From Nicotiana tabacum (Eukaryota; Streptophyta; Magnoliopsida; Solanales; Solanaceae), in assembly GCF_000715075.1 (NCBI RefSeq), contig NC_134090.1:46254792-46318791 (forward strand): 64,000 nucleotides of DNA, read 5' to 3'. Shown in pieces: positions 46,060 through 57,024 of the stretch (the stretch's first letter is position 1; each line of letters starts with the position of its first letter). The notes beneath the pieces are model-generated. The model was given only the letters and a program-made list of their open reading frames with translations. It made no database searches and had not been told where the DNA came from. The position numbers and the translations under genes were made by a program.

Positions 46060-47455
46060 GGTATTAGGCAAGGAAAGGTAGAGCTTAGCCTTATGTAGTT
46101 GAGGAGGCAGGGCTTAGCCTCATGCAAGAAAGGGAGACAGTGCTTAGTATCATGCAATTAGGAATTAATGCTTAAGAAGAGGATACAATGCGTAGTCTCT
46201 ATACAAGGAAAGGCATTGCTTAACATTATGCAATTAGGGAGACAATGCTTAACCTCATGTGAGAAGAGGAGACAATGGTTAGTCTCGATGCAAGGAAAGG
46301 TAGTGCTTAGCCTTATGATATTAGGGAGTCAATGCTTAGCCTCATACAAGAAGAGGAGACAATGCTTAGTCTAGATGCAAGGAAAGGCAGTGCTTAGCCT
46401 TATGCAATTAGGGAGGCAATGCTTTGTCTCATGCGAGAAGAGGAGACAATGCTTAGTCTCGATGCAAGGAAAGGCAGTGCTTAGCGTTATGCAATTAGGG
46501 AGGCAATTCTTAGCCTCATGCGAGAAGAGGAGACTATTCTTAGCCTTATGCAATTGAGGAGGCAGGGCTTAGCCTCATGCAGGATGGGGAGACAATGCTT
46601 ATCCTCATATAGGAGAAGGCAATGCTTAGCCTTATGCATTCGAGGAGGCAGGGCTTAGCCTCATTCAAGATGGGGAGACAATGCTTAGTCTCATGCAGGG
46701 GAAGGCAATGCGTATCCATATGCAATTGAGGAAGTAGGGTTTAGCCTCATGCAAGATGTGGAAACAATGCTTATTCTCATGCAGGAGAGACAATACTTAG
46801 CCTTATGCAATTGAGGAGGCAGGGCTTAGCCTCATGCAAGATGCGGAGACAATGCTTAGTCTTATGCGGGGGAAGGCAATGCTTAGCCTTATGCAATTGA
46901 GGAGGCAGGGCTTAGCCTCATGCAAGATGGGGAGACAATGCTTAGTCTCATGCAGGAGAAGGAAATGCTTAGCCTTATAGAATTGAGAAGGCAATGCTTA
47001 GCCTCATGCAAGATGGGGAGATAATGCTTAGTCTCATGCAGGAGAGGCAATGCTTAACCTTATGCAATTGAGGAGGCGGGGCTTATCCTCATGCAAGATG
47101 GGGAGACAATGCTTAGTCTCATGCAGAGGAAGACAATGCTTAGATTTATGTAATTGAGGAGGCGAGGTTTAGCCTCATGCAAGATGGGGAGACAATGCTT
47201 AGTCTCATGCAGGAGAAGGAAATGCTTAGCCTTATAGAATTGAGGAGTCAAGGCTTAGCCTCATGCAAGATGGGGAGACAATGCTTAGTCTCATGCAAGA
47301 GAGGCAATGCTTAGCCTTATGCAATTGAGGAGGCAGGGCTTAACCTCGTGCAAGATGGTGAGAGAATGCTTAGTCTCATACAGGGGAAGGAAATTCTTAG
47401 CCGTATGCAATTGAGGAGGCAGAGCTTAGCCTCATGCAAGAAAAGGAGACAATGA
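46060..47455. repeat. Minisatellite array, 86/87-bp higher-order unit, in element E 3' UTR
   Basis: About 15 copies of a unit made of three related subunits of about 29 bases, each with TGCTTAGCCTCATGCA or TGCTTAGTCTCATGCA. In the second half CAATTGAGG marks unit starts at 46551, 46637, 46723, 46808, 46894, 46979, 47065, 47151, 47236, 47322 and 47408, steps of 85-86. In the first half GACAATG marks steps of 87 (46271, 46358, 46445), with CGATGCAAGGAAAGG variants. Because 87 is three times 29, reading frames stay open over it; these frames are not genes. Tat/Ogre elements are known for tandem repeats at exactly this location. Confidence 0.95.
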
Positions 47456-48065
47456 GTGATAGCGGAGTATTTCATGCCTTGAGACATGTTTGCGTTTGGC
47501 AATTTTGTCATTAAGAAGATAGTAATTTTCATATGTGTGTATTTGTGAATACTCTTGTTATGTTCATTGTGTCTGCATACAAAGAAAAATCGTGAGTTTT
47601 GCGAGGACGGTTTGTTCGTGCTTTTGTCTTCTGCTTGCCTGTGCTCCTGTCTTGAGATCCTGTTCGAGTTACCCTGGGTAACATCTGGCAGCCATAAAAA
47701 TAAATTTTTTGAAAAATATGCATGTAATTGATAAATATAGTTGTTTAAAAACATAGTAGTATGCAATATCAAATAAATTAGATAAACCAATAACTGCGAC
47801 ACTTTTAGAGACATTGCAACTTCCTTGCAATAGTAATTCTGCTTTACTTAGCCGATTCTCTGACTATTCTGCATATGATGACGTCAGCCAGACTTGCTTT
47901 GGAATTTTGAGGGTCCTCAAAATTCTGCCCCAGTTTCTGGTTGTGGGGAAAATGAAAATTTTATTGAATTGTGATCGAACCCACAGAGCTGCCTATGTAT
48001 CCCTCTTAAACGGGATTCAGGTCAAGCATAGTTCAGTTACATCAGATTGCATAAATGTAAATAAC
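47456..48065 (-). other. 3' UTR segment of element E between integrase and tandem array
   Basis: Non-coding. It has one copy of the recurring spacer module at 47974-48024 (TCGAACCC, GAGCTGCCTATGTATC, GGGATTCAGGTC). The open frame running 47814-47317 is AT-rich, ends inside the satellite and has no recognised family. Confidence 0.6.
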
Positions 48066-49046
48066 TTAAACATAATATCTTTTGACTGCATATGAGTTGA
48101 TAGGTTTTGGCCAAACTTCTCCATCCATTTCTGCAAGTATGAGTGCTCCTCCTATTAGTACTCTGTGGACCATATAGGGTCCTTGCCAGTTGGGTGAGAA
48201 CTTTCTTTTGGCTTTATCTTGCTGTGTAAAGATCAGTTTCAGCACCAACTGCCCCGGTGCAAACTGTCTAAGTTTGACCCTCTTGTTGAAAGCTCTGGAC
48301 ATTCTGTTCTGATAAAGTTGATCATGACATATTGCATTCATTCTCTTCCCGTCAATGAGAGCTAATTGTTCATAGCGACTTCTTAACCACTCTACATTTC
48401 TGAGTTCAGCTTCCTGAATGATTCTCAAAGAAGGAATTTCTACCTTGGCGGGAATGACGACTTCAGTATCATAGACCAGCAAATAAGGAGCTGCACTGGT
48501 TGATGTGCAGACTATGGTACGGTATCCCAATAAGGCAAATGGTAACTTCTTGTGCCATTGCTTGTGATTTTCTACCATTTTCCTTAATATCTTCTTAATT
48601 TTCTTGTTGGCGGCCTCCACGGCTCCATTCATTTGGGGCCAGTATGCTGTGGAATTCTTGTGCTTGATTTTGAAGGTCTCGCACATAGTTTTCGTTAGGT
48701 CACTGTTGAGATTGGCGGTGTTGTCAGTGATCATGGATTCTGGAACCCTGAATCAGCAAACAATCCGAACTCAAATGAAATCTGCGACAACTTTCTTGGT
48801 TACAGCTTTGTAAGATGTAGCTTCAACCCATTTTGTGAAGTAGTCTATGGCCACTATAATGAACCTGTGCCCGTTTGAAGAAGCGAGCTCGATTGGTCCA
48901 GTGACGTCCATTCCCCAAGAGGTAAAAGGCCAAGGTGCACTCGTTGCATTGAGTTCATTTGGCGGTACCCGTATCATATCTGCGTGTATTTGGCACTGAT
49001 GACATTTCTGGACATACCGGATGCAGTCTGTTTCCATAGTCATCAT
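48066..49046 (-). pseudogene. Element E integrase, two in-frame stops, catalytic residues kept
   Basis: The block 49046-48771 holds the end of the zinc region (RYVQKCHQCQIHAD), then WGMDVTGPIE and the first catalytic Asp in IIVAIDYFTKWVEA. The block 48734-48066 (222 residues) is in the same frame and has the second Asp (MITDNTANLN) and the Glu (GAVEAANKKI), followed by the C-terminal DNA-binding part (GQLVLKLI, KFSPNWQGPYMV) to its own stop. Between the blocks are only two stops, TGA at 48773-48771 and TGA at 48755-48753, in places where an Arg codon CGA is expected. The integrase is thus two point changes from an open frame, the least decayed enzyme in the window. It would insert element DNA into the genome. 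Confidence 0.9.
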
Positions 49047-50183
49047 AAAATATCCTACTTTAAGTATTTACTTGGCTAAGACGAAACCATTCATATGTGG
49101 CCCATAGGTTCCAGTGTGGATCTCCTCGAGCAGTTTGGGAGCTTCTTTAGTGTCAACACACCGTAATAACCCTAGGTCTGGAGTCCTTCTATACAGAATT
49201 CCTCCACTTTAGAAGAAATGATTGGTGAATCTCTGGAGCGTGCGTTTCTGAGTATGATTTGCATGCTCCGGATATATTCCTTTTGCCAAATACTCCTTGA
49301 TATTGTGACACCATGGATTTCTGTCTGTTTCTTCTACAACATGAGCACAATAAGCTGGATGATTATGGATCCTTACTAGAATGGGATCGATAAAATTCTT
49401 GTCACGATGCTGTATCATGGAGGACAAAGTGGCTAATGCATATGCGAACTCATTCTGGATTCTCGGGACATGTCTGAACTCTATATTTGTAAACCTCTTC
49501 ATCAACTCTTGCACATGATATAGATATGATAATATTTTAGTAGTCTTTGTAGCCCATTCTCCTTACACCTGATGTACCAGCAGATCTGAATCACCAACTA
49601 CCAGCAACTCTAGATATTCATGTCAATGGCCAAACTAAGTCCCAATATGCAAGCCTCATATTCCGCCATATTATTGGTGCACGGAAATTTGAGTTTTGCG
49701 GATATCGGGTAATATTGATCGGTTTTTGACACCAAAATAGCCCTAATACCCACTTCTTTGAAATTTGCAGCTCTATCAAAGAACATTCTCCAACCGTTGT
49801 AGGCTTCAGCAATATCTTCTCCTACGTTTTAGTGGTTCGTATTCTCCTCCTACAAGATTTTCCGCGAGATGATCCGCTAATGCATGTCCCTTGACTGCCT
49901 TCTAAGTCACGTAAATGATGTCAAATTAACTCAAGAATATCTGCCATTTTGCTAGCTTCCATGTAGGCATGGGCTTCTGGAAGATGTACTTCAAGGGATC
50001 AATCCTCGATATGAGATATGTGGTATAGGCACAGAAATAGTGCCTCAGTTTCTAGGCTATCCATGTCAAAGCACAACAAGTGCGTTCAAGCACAAAATAC
50101 CGTGCTTCGTAAGGTATGAACTTCTTACTCGAGTAATATATGGCATGTTCTTTTCTTTCGGTTTCGTCATGTTGTTCCAAGAC
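49047..50183 (-). pseudogene. Element E RNase H domains and integrase N-terminal region, degraded
   Basis: The remaining part of the first RNase H, in short pieces, is at 50180-49930. The second (archaeal-like) RNase H is at about 49830-49520: the open piece 49812-49618 includes NITRYPQNSNF-like sequence in one frame, while the adjacent frame carries the FFDRAANF and NNMAEYEACI motifs, showing a frame change; DRAAN has Arg where Gly is usual. The piece 49514-49209 (MKRFTNIEFRHVPRIQNEFAYALATLSSM) is the usual end of that domain leading to integrase. So the dual RNase H arrangement is the same as in D. Confidence 0.75.
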
Positions 50184-51030
50184 TCAACCAAAAGACCCAT
50201 CTAATACAGAGAGGTAAAGTAGTAGTGGTCTACCAGGCTCTGGCAAGACTAGGACTAGTGGTGTGGACAAGTATTCTTTGATTTTGTCAAAAGCCTTTTG
50301 GCAGTCTTCGATCCAGCTTGTTGCGGCATCTTTCTTCAGCATTTTGAAAATTGGCTCATAGATCACAGTCGATTGTGATATGAAGTGGATGATGTAATTG
50401 AGACGCCCTAAGAAGCTCATCACATCTTTCTTACTTTTCGGAGGTGGCACATCTTGGATATCTTTGAACTTTGAAGGGTCTAATTCAATCCCTCAGTGAC
50501 TGACGATGAAACCTAGCAATTTTCTAGAAGGGACTCCAAAGGCACACTTTGCAGGATTAAGTTTCAGATTGTACCTTCGAATTAGATTAAAGAACTTTCT
50601 TAAGTCTGCTATATGATATGTGCTTTTTATGGATTTAATGATAGTGTCATCCATATATACTTCTATCTCCTTGTGTATCATGACATGGAAAATAGTTGTC
50701 ATGGTCCTCATACAAGTTGCCCCAGCACTCTTTAGACCAAACGACATCATTTGGTAGAAATACACTCCCCATGGTATGATAAAGGTTGTTTTCTCGGCAT
50801 ATTCTTCATCCATCCAAATATGGTAATAACCCGCGAAGCAATCTACAAAGGATTGGAGTTCATGCTTGGCACAGTTGTCGATCAGTATGTGTATGTTTGG
50901 TAGCGGGAAATCATCTTTGGGACTTTCTCTATTTACGTCCCGTTAGTCGACACACACCCTGACTTTCCCATCCTTCTTCGAAATCGGCATAATGTTGGCC
51001 AACCAAGTAGGATATTTAACCACTCTGAGT
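50184..51030 (-). pseudogene. Element E reverse transcriptase, degraded
   Basis: It begins near 51020 with YPTWLANIMPISKKDGK and VRVCVD, then a TAA replaces a Tyr codon (at about 50945), followed by SPKDDFPLPNIH. The block 50813-50493 has FIIPWGVYFYQMMSFGLKSAGATC, the active-site EVYMDDTIIKS and RRYNLKLNPAKCAFGV. One stop at 50493 leads to 50450-50184 with PPPKSKKDVMSFLGRLNYI, the thumb/connection region (FLGRLNYI is typical), and WIEDCQKAFDKIKEYL. The YMDD box is intact. The enzyme would copy the element RNA; three or four point changes now break it. Confidence 0.88.
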
Positions 51031-52324
51031 ACCTTAGCTTTGATCTGCTTGGTTACTTCCTCTTTGATTTTTAGACTCATATCTGGCTTGAAATTCTAAG
51101 CTTTTGCTTTACTGGCGCACACATCGAATTGGTGGGTAGCTTATGAGCCACTGTAGATGTGCTCAACCCAGTCATATCATCATATGACCATACGAAAATG
51201 TCTTTGTATTATTTCAGGAAACAGGTGTATTCTTCTTTTTCTGATGTTGACAAGTTGATGCCTATGCGGGTTTCTTTGACTGTTTTGGAATCTCCCAAGT
51301 TGACTATCTCAGTTTCGTCTAGGTTGGACTTAGGCGTATTCTCAAAATTCTTAACTTCTTTGACAATTTCCTCAGGTATCACATCCTCTTCATCTATCTC
51401 TTCCGAGTCACTATCCTTATGTTGCGTTGTTTCAATACATGTCATAGCCATTGGTTCATTAGGATAAGTAATAATAATGCTATAGAGAAAATGTAAAAGA
51501 TAATAATAAATACAAAAAATAGCAATGCCTTAAATAAATCCTGAGAACATTAAAACAAGTTCGGCCTGATGACTCGAGCAATTATTTCAAAACAAAAATG
51601 TGTTTAAACAAAATACTAAAAACGTCTTAAATGCTTAAAATTGCTTTATAAAAAATAGATCATGCTAATTGCCAAGCTACCTAGGAACTTGACGGGCCCG
51701 GGAGTGTGCAGCATTCTAGTTCTTGAGAACATCTCCCTTTCCCGTGGTCTGGATTGTAAAGTCTTCCTTCTCCTCCTCCTCCTCAACTATTGCATTGCAG
51801 TCCATGTCGTCATTGTCCAGAAATAGATTCCTCAGGCCAACTAAAGCTTCATCTTCTTTAGATCCCTATATCACGTCAGTTTGTTGAAATGTCTGGTGCA
51901 GAAGCGGTATTGGCTGCTCAAGTGGGTAATAAAGACCACGCCATAGTGGCAACCAATTCTGATACTTGTGCCAGGTGTATTCATACCCAAGCCCAAAATT
52001 TGTTCTGTGACTTTTCGACTATATTGGTTTAGTGATACCCTGATGATTCTTACCGAGACCTTTGTCGGGTTCATACCCTGTCCATGCCAAAATACTTTCT
52101 ATCTTGCTACTCTACCATTTGTCTTTCTCAATTGCGTTGACACGCTCGATGCGATGGTGCGTCTCTCCACCCAACTTCCTTCTATTCTCGACAATGGGAA
52201 CAGTTTGGTTGGTGTGAATGGGATTACTTGAATCTCCATGAATGATCACCTCCTAATGGTTCCATTCGAACTTCATGGCTTGGTGTAGCGTAGAAGCTAC
52301 AGCTCCAACAGCATGTATCCAAGG
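51031..52324 (-). other. Protease-to-RT linker of element E
   Basis: An acidic stretch at 51451-51209 (DSEEIDEEDVIPEEIVKEVKNF) precedes the RT. From 51470 to 52070 the frames are short and no domain is seen. From 52070 to 52324 come the remains of the protease C-terminal region. In Ogre elements this part can contain an intron (family knowledge); no convincing splice pair was identified by eye. Confidence 0.5.
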
Positions 52325-52845
52325 TCATCCCAACAACAGATTGTATGTGGTGGATATATCCAATACTTGAAATTCAACATCGAACAAGATTGGGCCTATC
52401 TGCAAACATAGATTGATTTCCCCGATCGTGTTCCTTTGGGACTCATCGAATGCTTTTACGTTCATGGTTCCTGCTCGTATTTCATGCAAACCTTTACCCA
52501 ATCTTTCAAAGTAGTCAATGGACAAATGTTGAGGCTTGAACCCCCATCTATCAGGACCCTAGCGATGAATTTGTCTTCAAATTGCACTGTGATATGTAGT
52601 GCCCTGTTGTGACTCAGTCCTTCAGGTGGCAGTTCATCTTTGTGAAAAGTGATCTTGTGGTCCAATACTTGCCCTACCATGTTGTCCATCTCTCCACTAG
52701 TGATATTGTTGGGTACGTAAGCTTCAATCAACACTTTCATTAATGCATTCCTATGCGTCTCAGAATTCTGTAGTAGTGATAGAATGGATATCTGAGCAGG
52801 GGTTTTGTTAAGATGACCAACCACAAAATATTCTCTTGCTTGCAC
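52325..52845 (-). pseudogene. Element E aspartic protease, active-site motif kept
   Basis: The block 52845-52462 contains LNKTPAQISILSLLQNSE, then DKFIARVLIDGGSSLNICPL with the catalytic DGGS motif, and TLKDWVK. The block 52525-52325 in another frame continues with NVKAFDESQRNTIGEINLCLQIGP, DVEFQVLDISTTYNLLLG, the second conserved protease motif. The overlap at 52525-52462 shows a frameshift in the middle of the domain. In element D the same Asp is Asn, so E is the better copy. It would cut the Gag-Pol precursor. Confidence 0.83.
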
Positions 52846-53633
52846 CTATCTCCAAAGATCATCAGGGCATGTTTCAATGATAGGCTGCTTGGGAGCGGCT
52901 TCTTTACTTTTTCCTCCCAAATGCTCAGGTGTGTAAACCCTACCGGTCCTGGTCATACCTTGTACGGAACCTAGTTTCTTCCATTTTTCCCTTTCCTTCT
53001 TACTTCTGCAACATAATCCCATGGTATAGCTTTAGACTTATAAAATGGTGTAGGTGCTACCGTCACAGTGAAGGGTGTGGTCATTTCTACTTCAAACGGA
53101 GTAGGTGTAGCTATAGGTGTTGTTACTTCCACCTTGAACGACGTCGGTGTGGCTACTTCAACTTTGATAACTTTGTTTGTACCAAAATAGGCGTGAGAAC
53201 GATTTGAGATATTTTAGGTTCAACCCTTTCACAAATGAGCCTGATTGATCCTTCCAGAACCCATTCTTCATCGGTTTCTATCAGATTTACCCCTTCGCCT
53301 TTGTGATCCGGGATGAGGGTTGTTGCAGACATTTGGTGTAGCCTCCTTTGCTTGTATAACCTTGGTATCAAGCAACGTCTGGATCTTATCCTTCAAAGTG
53401 TGACATTCATCAATAGTATGTCCCTTCATGCTCGAGTGATAGGCACATGTCTTGTTTGGATTGACCCACTGAGAGGAATTTTCTCGGGCAACGGTGGGAA
53501 TATAAGTGAAATAACCAGCAGCCTTCAGTCTTTCATATAACTAATCGATGGGTTTAGCAATAGGAGTGTATTTTCTGAGGGGTCTACGGTCGAAATTTGG
53601 TCTGGGTTTCTGATAGTTTTGGCGGGCTGGCGG
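52846..53633 (-). pseudogene. Element E gag C-terminal region with zinc-type motif
   Basis: At about 53450-53400 the minus strand reads CAYHSSMKGHTIDEC, a Cys-His-His-Cys arrangement that stands where Tat/Ogre gag proteins have their zinc motif. Downstream, 53371-53153 (GVNLIETDEEWVLEGSIRLI) is open. A Thr/Val/Pro-rich run at 53160-53050 appears to be made of short internal repeats (TPFEVEMTTP-like, in the minus frame). The region joins gag to protease. Frames are broken several times. Confidence 0.65.
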
Positions 53634-54999
53634 TTAGTGGTAAGATGTTGGATGGGTATTGTAAGTATGGCAGGCGGTGGCGGGTTGTGGATATCTGGGA
53701 GGTGAAGGTTGATATGTGGGTGGAGGTGTTTGGTATGTGAGAGGAGATTTCGGGCCTTGGGCTACCATCACGGCCCTTACTTCTTTCTTCTTGGATATGC
53801 CTTCTGACTGTAAGGCCTTGTTGGTAGCTTGTAATGCCTCGAAATTGGTTACCATCCTGCTTTTAGTTCCTTCTTCTATTCTTTCTCCCAACTTGATGAT
53901 GTCGGAGAATTTATGATTTTCAATAACCATTAACCACTCGTAGTATTGCGGATCCCTGGCACGGACAAAGAATTTGTCCATTTGCTCTTCTTCTAATGTC
54001 GGCCTTACTTTCGCAGCTTCCGATCTCCATCGGGTAGCATACTCGCGAAAATTCTCTATTGGCTTTTTCTTGAGATTCTGGATATAGAAGACATCTGGTG
54101 CATTCTCTATGTTGAATCCGAAACGATCCATGAAATCTTACGCCATGCTTACCCAGTTAACCCACTTCTTTAGATTTTGGCTGATATACCAAGATAGGGC
54201 TGATATACCAAGATAGGGCGTCTCTAGTGAGCCTCCTCAAGAATAACTTCATGCGGATTCTTTCCTCCTTACCAACTCCTACGAGCTTCTCGCAGTATGT
54301 CCTTAGATGTACCTTAGGGTCACCTGTTCTGTCAAACATTTCGAACATGGGAGGTTTGTAGCCCTGCGGCAGCTCTACGTCTGGCTGAATACACAAATTT
54401 TCATAGTTCAAACCCTCAATGCCTTTACTCCCTTCAGCACCTTGGACTCGACTTATGAGCTTCTTAAGTTCCTCCACTATATTCTTAATGAGCAGGTCCT
54501 TCTCGATGGATTCTAGTATGTATAAGGTTTTGTTGTGGAGTGTGGGTAAGGTTTCCACATATATGGGGTTGCTTTGATGGACTCCAGAGATTTGGGTGTA
54601 GTGGTGATCATTGGTCGAGTTTTTTGGATTAGAGGTAGGATATGGTGTGTTTTGAGGAGTATGGTAGGTAGTGGTTTGTGGGTAATGGTTTAGATGATGT
54701 TGGTGTTGAGGAGGAGTTGGTATCGATGGTGGATTAGGATTTTCGGGAGGCGTGGCGTATTGATGAGGTGCGGGAGGATTTTGTGGATGCTGGTTTGGTG
54801 TGTTTTGGGGAGGTGCTGGGTTTTTGGTGTTTTGTTGGTTGATGTCGGGGACGTTCAAGGTGAGGGAGAAGTTTTCCAAGTTACAGAACTGCTCGAGTTC
54901 CCCTTGTAACTCCAATATCTTCTTTTCCAACCGTAAAACCAAGTTATTCTGTGCTAGAGTGCTTCGACCATATGAAGTTTCGATATTCTCTTCATGCAT
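53634..54999 (-). pseudogene. Element E gag, split by a 19-bp tandem duplication
   Basis: The block 54999-54157 (280 residues) starts MHEENIETSYGRS, has a coiled-coil stretch (LVLRLEKKILELQGELEQF), a long Pro/Gln/Asn/His-rich linker (about residues 60-150), and the capsid-like domain with LPQGYKPPMFEMFDRTGDPKVH and LRRLTRDALSWYI. The block 54131-53634 continues with NFREYATRWRSEAAKVRP and KFSDIIKLGERIEEG, then a Pro/Tyr-rich tail. The joint is disrupted by a perfect 19-base duplication (54182-54200 and 54201-54219), which shifts the frame by one. Upstream of the ATG at 54999 the frame stays open for some 25 codons, and the YHTRSRGTP sequence in another frame at about 55100 suggests that the original start was farther upstream. 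Confidence 0.86.
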
Positions 55000-55471
55000 A
55001 GCGTTGTCTTTCCTGGTATTGCTTGTATTATCTATTCTGGCTTTTCCTTTGCTTTTAAGTTTACTTGGAGGAGGAGGAGTGGAGTACCTCTAGATCTGGT
55101 ATGATATGCTGATGATGCTAGTATGCATGAACCAATCTTAGGTGATGGGAATAAATAAAGAAAGAAAAAAGCAAAAAAGGTAAACAAGTCAGTAGGGAGT
55201 TTTTGAAAGGACATTTACAGTATTTAGACATGTATTGCGGAATCATAAATTTGTGTCCTAGTTTGGGGAACCTCATTGTTCCCGAGGTAGGCCTAGCGAC
55301 ATATAGATTTGGAGAAATTCAATGCTGATAATTGTGTCATTTCATTAATATGATAAATAGACCAAATCTCTATTAAAACAACAATAACTCCAAAGAGTTA
55401 CTAGTGGCATTTGCCTTATTACAATCGAATTCTTAAATGACTCTAGAAAAAGAGTAATTATCAATTCTAAT
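55000..55471 (-). other. Spacer between ORF1 and gag of element E
   Basis: It contains the probable lost N-terminal codons of gag near 55130-55000 and about 340 bases of non-coding DNA. No other feature is recognised. Confidence 0.55.
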
Positions 55472-57024
55472 CTACTCGGTCCTAGAGGGACTTTCTCCAA
55501 GCTTGGCCTTCTTAGCCCCATCGATCAGATTCCCCAGGTCGCGCATGTCCAACAGCTTTGCTAGATGTCCTCCTTCATTACCCTCTGCATTCTGACAATC
55601 TACAATCCTTTTCCTCATCTTCCCCTCAAGCTCCATCAGACCCTACTCTAAATACTCCAACCTCTCTGTTGATTTGGTAGCGATTCCTCTCCATTCATTG
55701 ATTGCTTCCATGTCTACTTTGTGTTGTTCCAAATGTTTGGCCTCAGTTTCAAAAATCCTTTTGCGTAACCTGCTATATTTGACTTGTGCCTATGCAGTGT
55801 CGTCTATGACCCTATTTCCCAAATCAATCCCTGGTGACTTCTCCTGCTATGTCATCGACCAACCATGATGGGTAGAAATACACATGGCCAGCATGGTACT
55901 GATCTGGCTCGATGGTATCCTTTTCAACAATGGTTTTTAGATGCCACATATGTTGTGCCTCGTACTTGAATAGAATAGAATCACCTTGGAAATCTGCATT
56001 GTAGTGATCCATCTTGGAAACTCGGGGTACGACTTGTTTCCTCCCAGCTTGCCTCATGACTATAATAGGAGCATAAGGATAGATACCCCTTAATTCGATT
56101 AGCACTACATGAGGAACATCTATTGACCTGATGATGAATTCGCTAGTAGGGAACCATTCAAACATCTAATGGATATTGTCGTCAATCAAATTGCAAAAGA
56201 AGTGTACCCAGCCCACAGCGTTTCCTGGTTGTGTGAACCTATCCGGGATAAAAGTCATTCTTTTCGGGTGGTGAAAAGCTATGTGGTCATTCCATGGTCG
56301 CCGCGGAAACTCTTGAAGGTATTTTCCCCTTTGAAGATGTTCCAACAGCCATATTTGCAGTAATAGATTGCAACCTTCAAAATGCCTATATCCTTTCTTG
56401 CACCGGTCCAGGGCTGGTATATCTCTGCTACGATCATTGGGACAATAGTGTAGGTATTTCCCTCAGTTCCTTCCATTAGGGTCTTGGTAACCATATTTAA
56501 GCGAGTGTGAATCTTTTCTCATTGCATTGAGAATACCAGCACCCCCAGAAAATAGATAATGAACACAAAAACCTAACGGTGGGTCCAACCCAAAGAAGTA
56601 ATGGCAAACTCCTCATGGTAAAGGAGGTAGGATTTGTTGTGCCTATAAAATTCGTAAAGGAAGTCGAAAGGTATATAAGACTTCTTCAGGCAGACTAATT
56701 CATCATTCCTTTTAAATCCCATCATTTTCAGAAACCCTCGAGAAGTGCAGTTCTCCGGTACATAGTAGGGGAGTCATTTTTATATCACTGAAATGGAAAA
56801 CAACCCTCTTTTCATCCCAGAACATAGTAGCGGCCTCGATCAGTACATTGTTTGGCTGAATGTCTAGCAAAAAAAGGTAAATTCCCAAGAACTCTTTTCA
56901 CATGGTTTTTGTCGCTTGGCGAGAGATTTTCCCACCAATCCAGCAACAAAGGTGGGATACTTTGAACCATGCCGAACCTGGGGACTTCGTGTCTCATTTC
57001 TGCAAAACAGATACAGTTAGCCAT
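55472..57024 (-). pseudogene. Element E ORF1 (DUF7745-like protein), frameshifted
   Basis: The start ATG is at 57024-57022 (MANCICFAEMRHEVPRFG). A well-kept N-terminus follows with PPLLLDWWENLSPSDKNHVKRVLGNLPF (quoted in part). The frame then shifts at a run of seven A on the plus strand (56869-56875) and continues in the next phase through a part equivalent to D's CEMMPTLEE region. The piece 56494-56279 has IVPMIVAEIYQPWTGARK; 56165-55824 has FPTSEFIIRSIDVPHVVLIELRGIYPY. The end is a charged, Lys/Glu-rich C-terminus, with TAG at 55474-55472. Length would be about 517 codons. The role of ORF1 is unknown; it is specific to Tat/Ogre elements. It has some further stops but reads through most of its length. 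Confidence 0.82.

Noticed and set aside
46168..46994. Open frames on both strands in the satellite array
   Set aside because: They are repeats of the 87- and 86-base unit read through; a unit length divisible by three keeps the frame open by itself.
46060..47455. CRISPR-like regular repeats
   Set aside because: The intervals are themselves repeats, the unit is 86/87 bases, no cas genes are near, and the context is a plant retrotransposon.
47317..47814. A 165-residue open frame ending in the satellite array
   Set aside because: The N-terminal half is translated AT-rich 3' UTR and the C-terminal half is translated satellite; there is no domain.
55032..55214. A small ORF with YHTRSRGTP on the minus strand
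   Set aside because: It looks like the frameshifted N-terminus of E's gag and not an independent gene.
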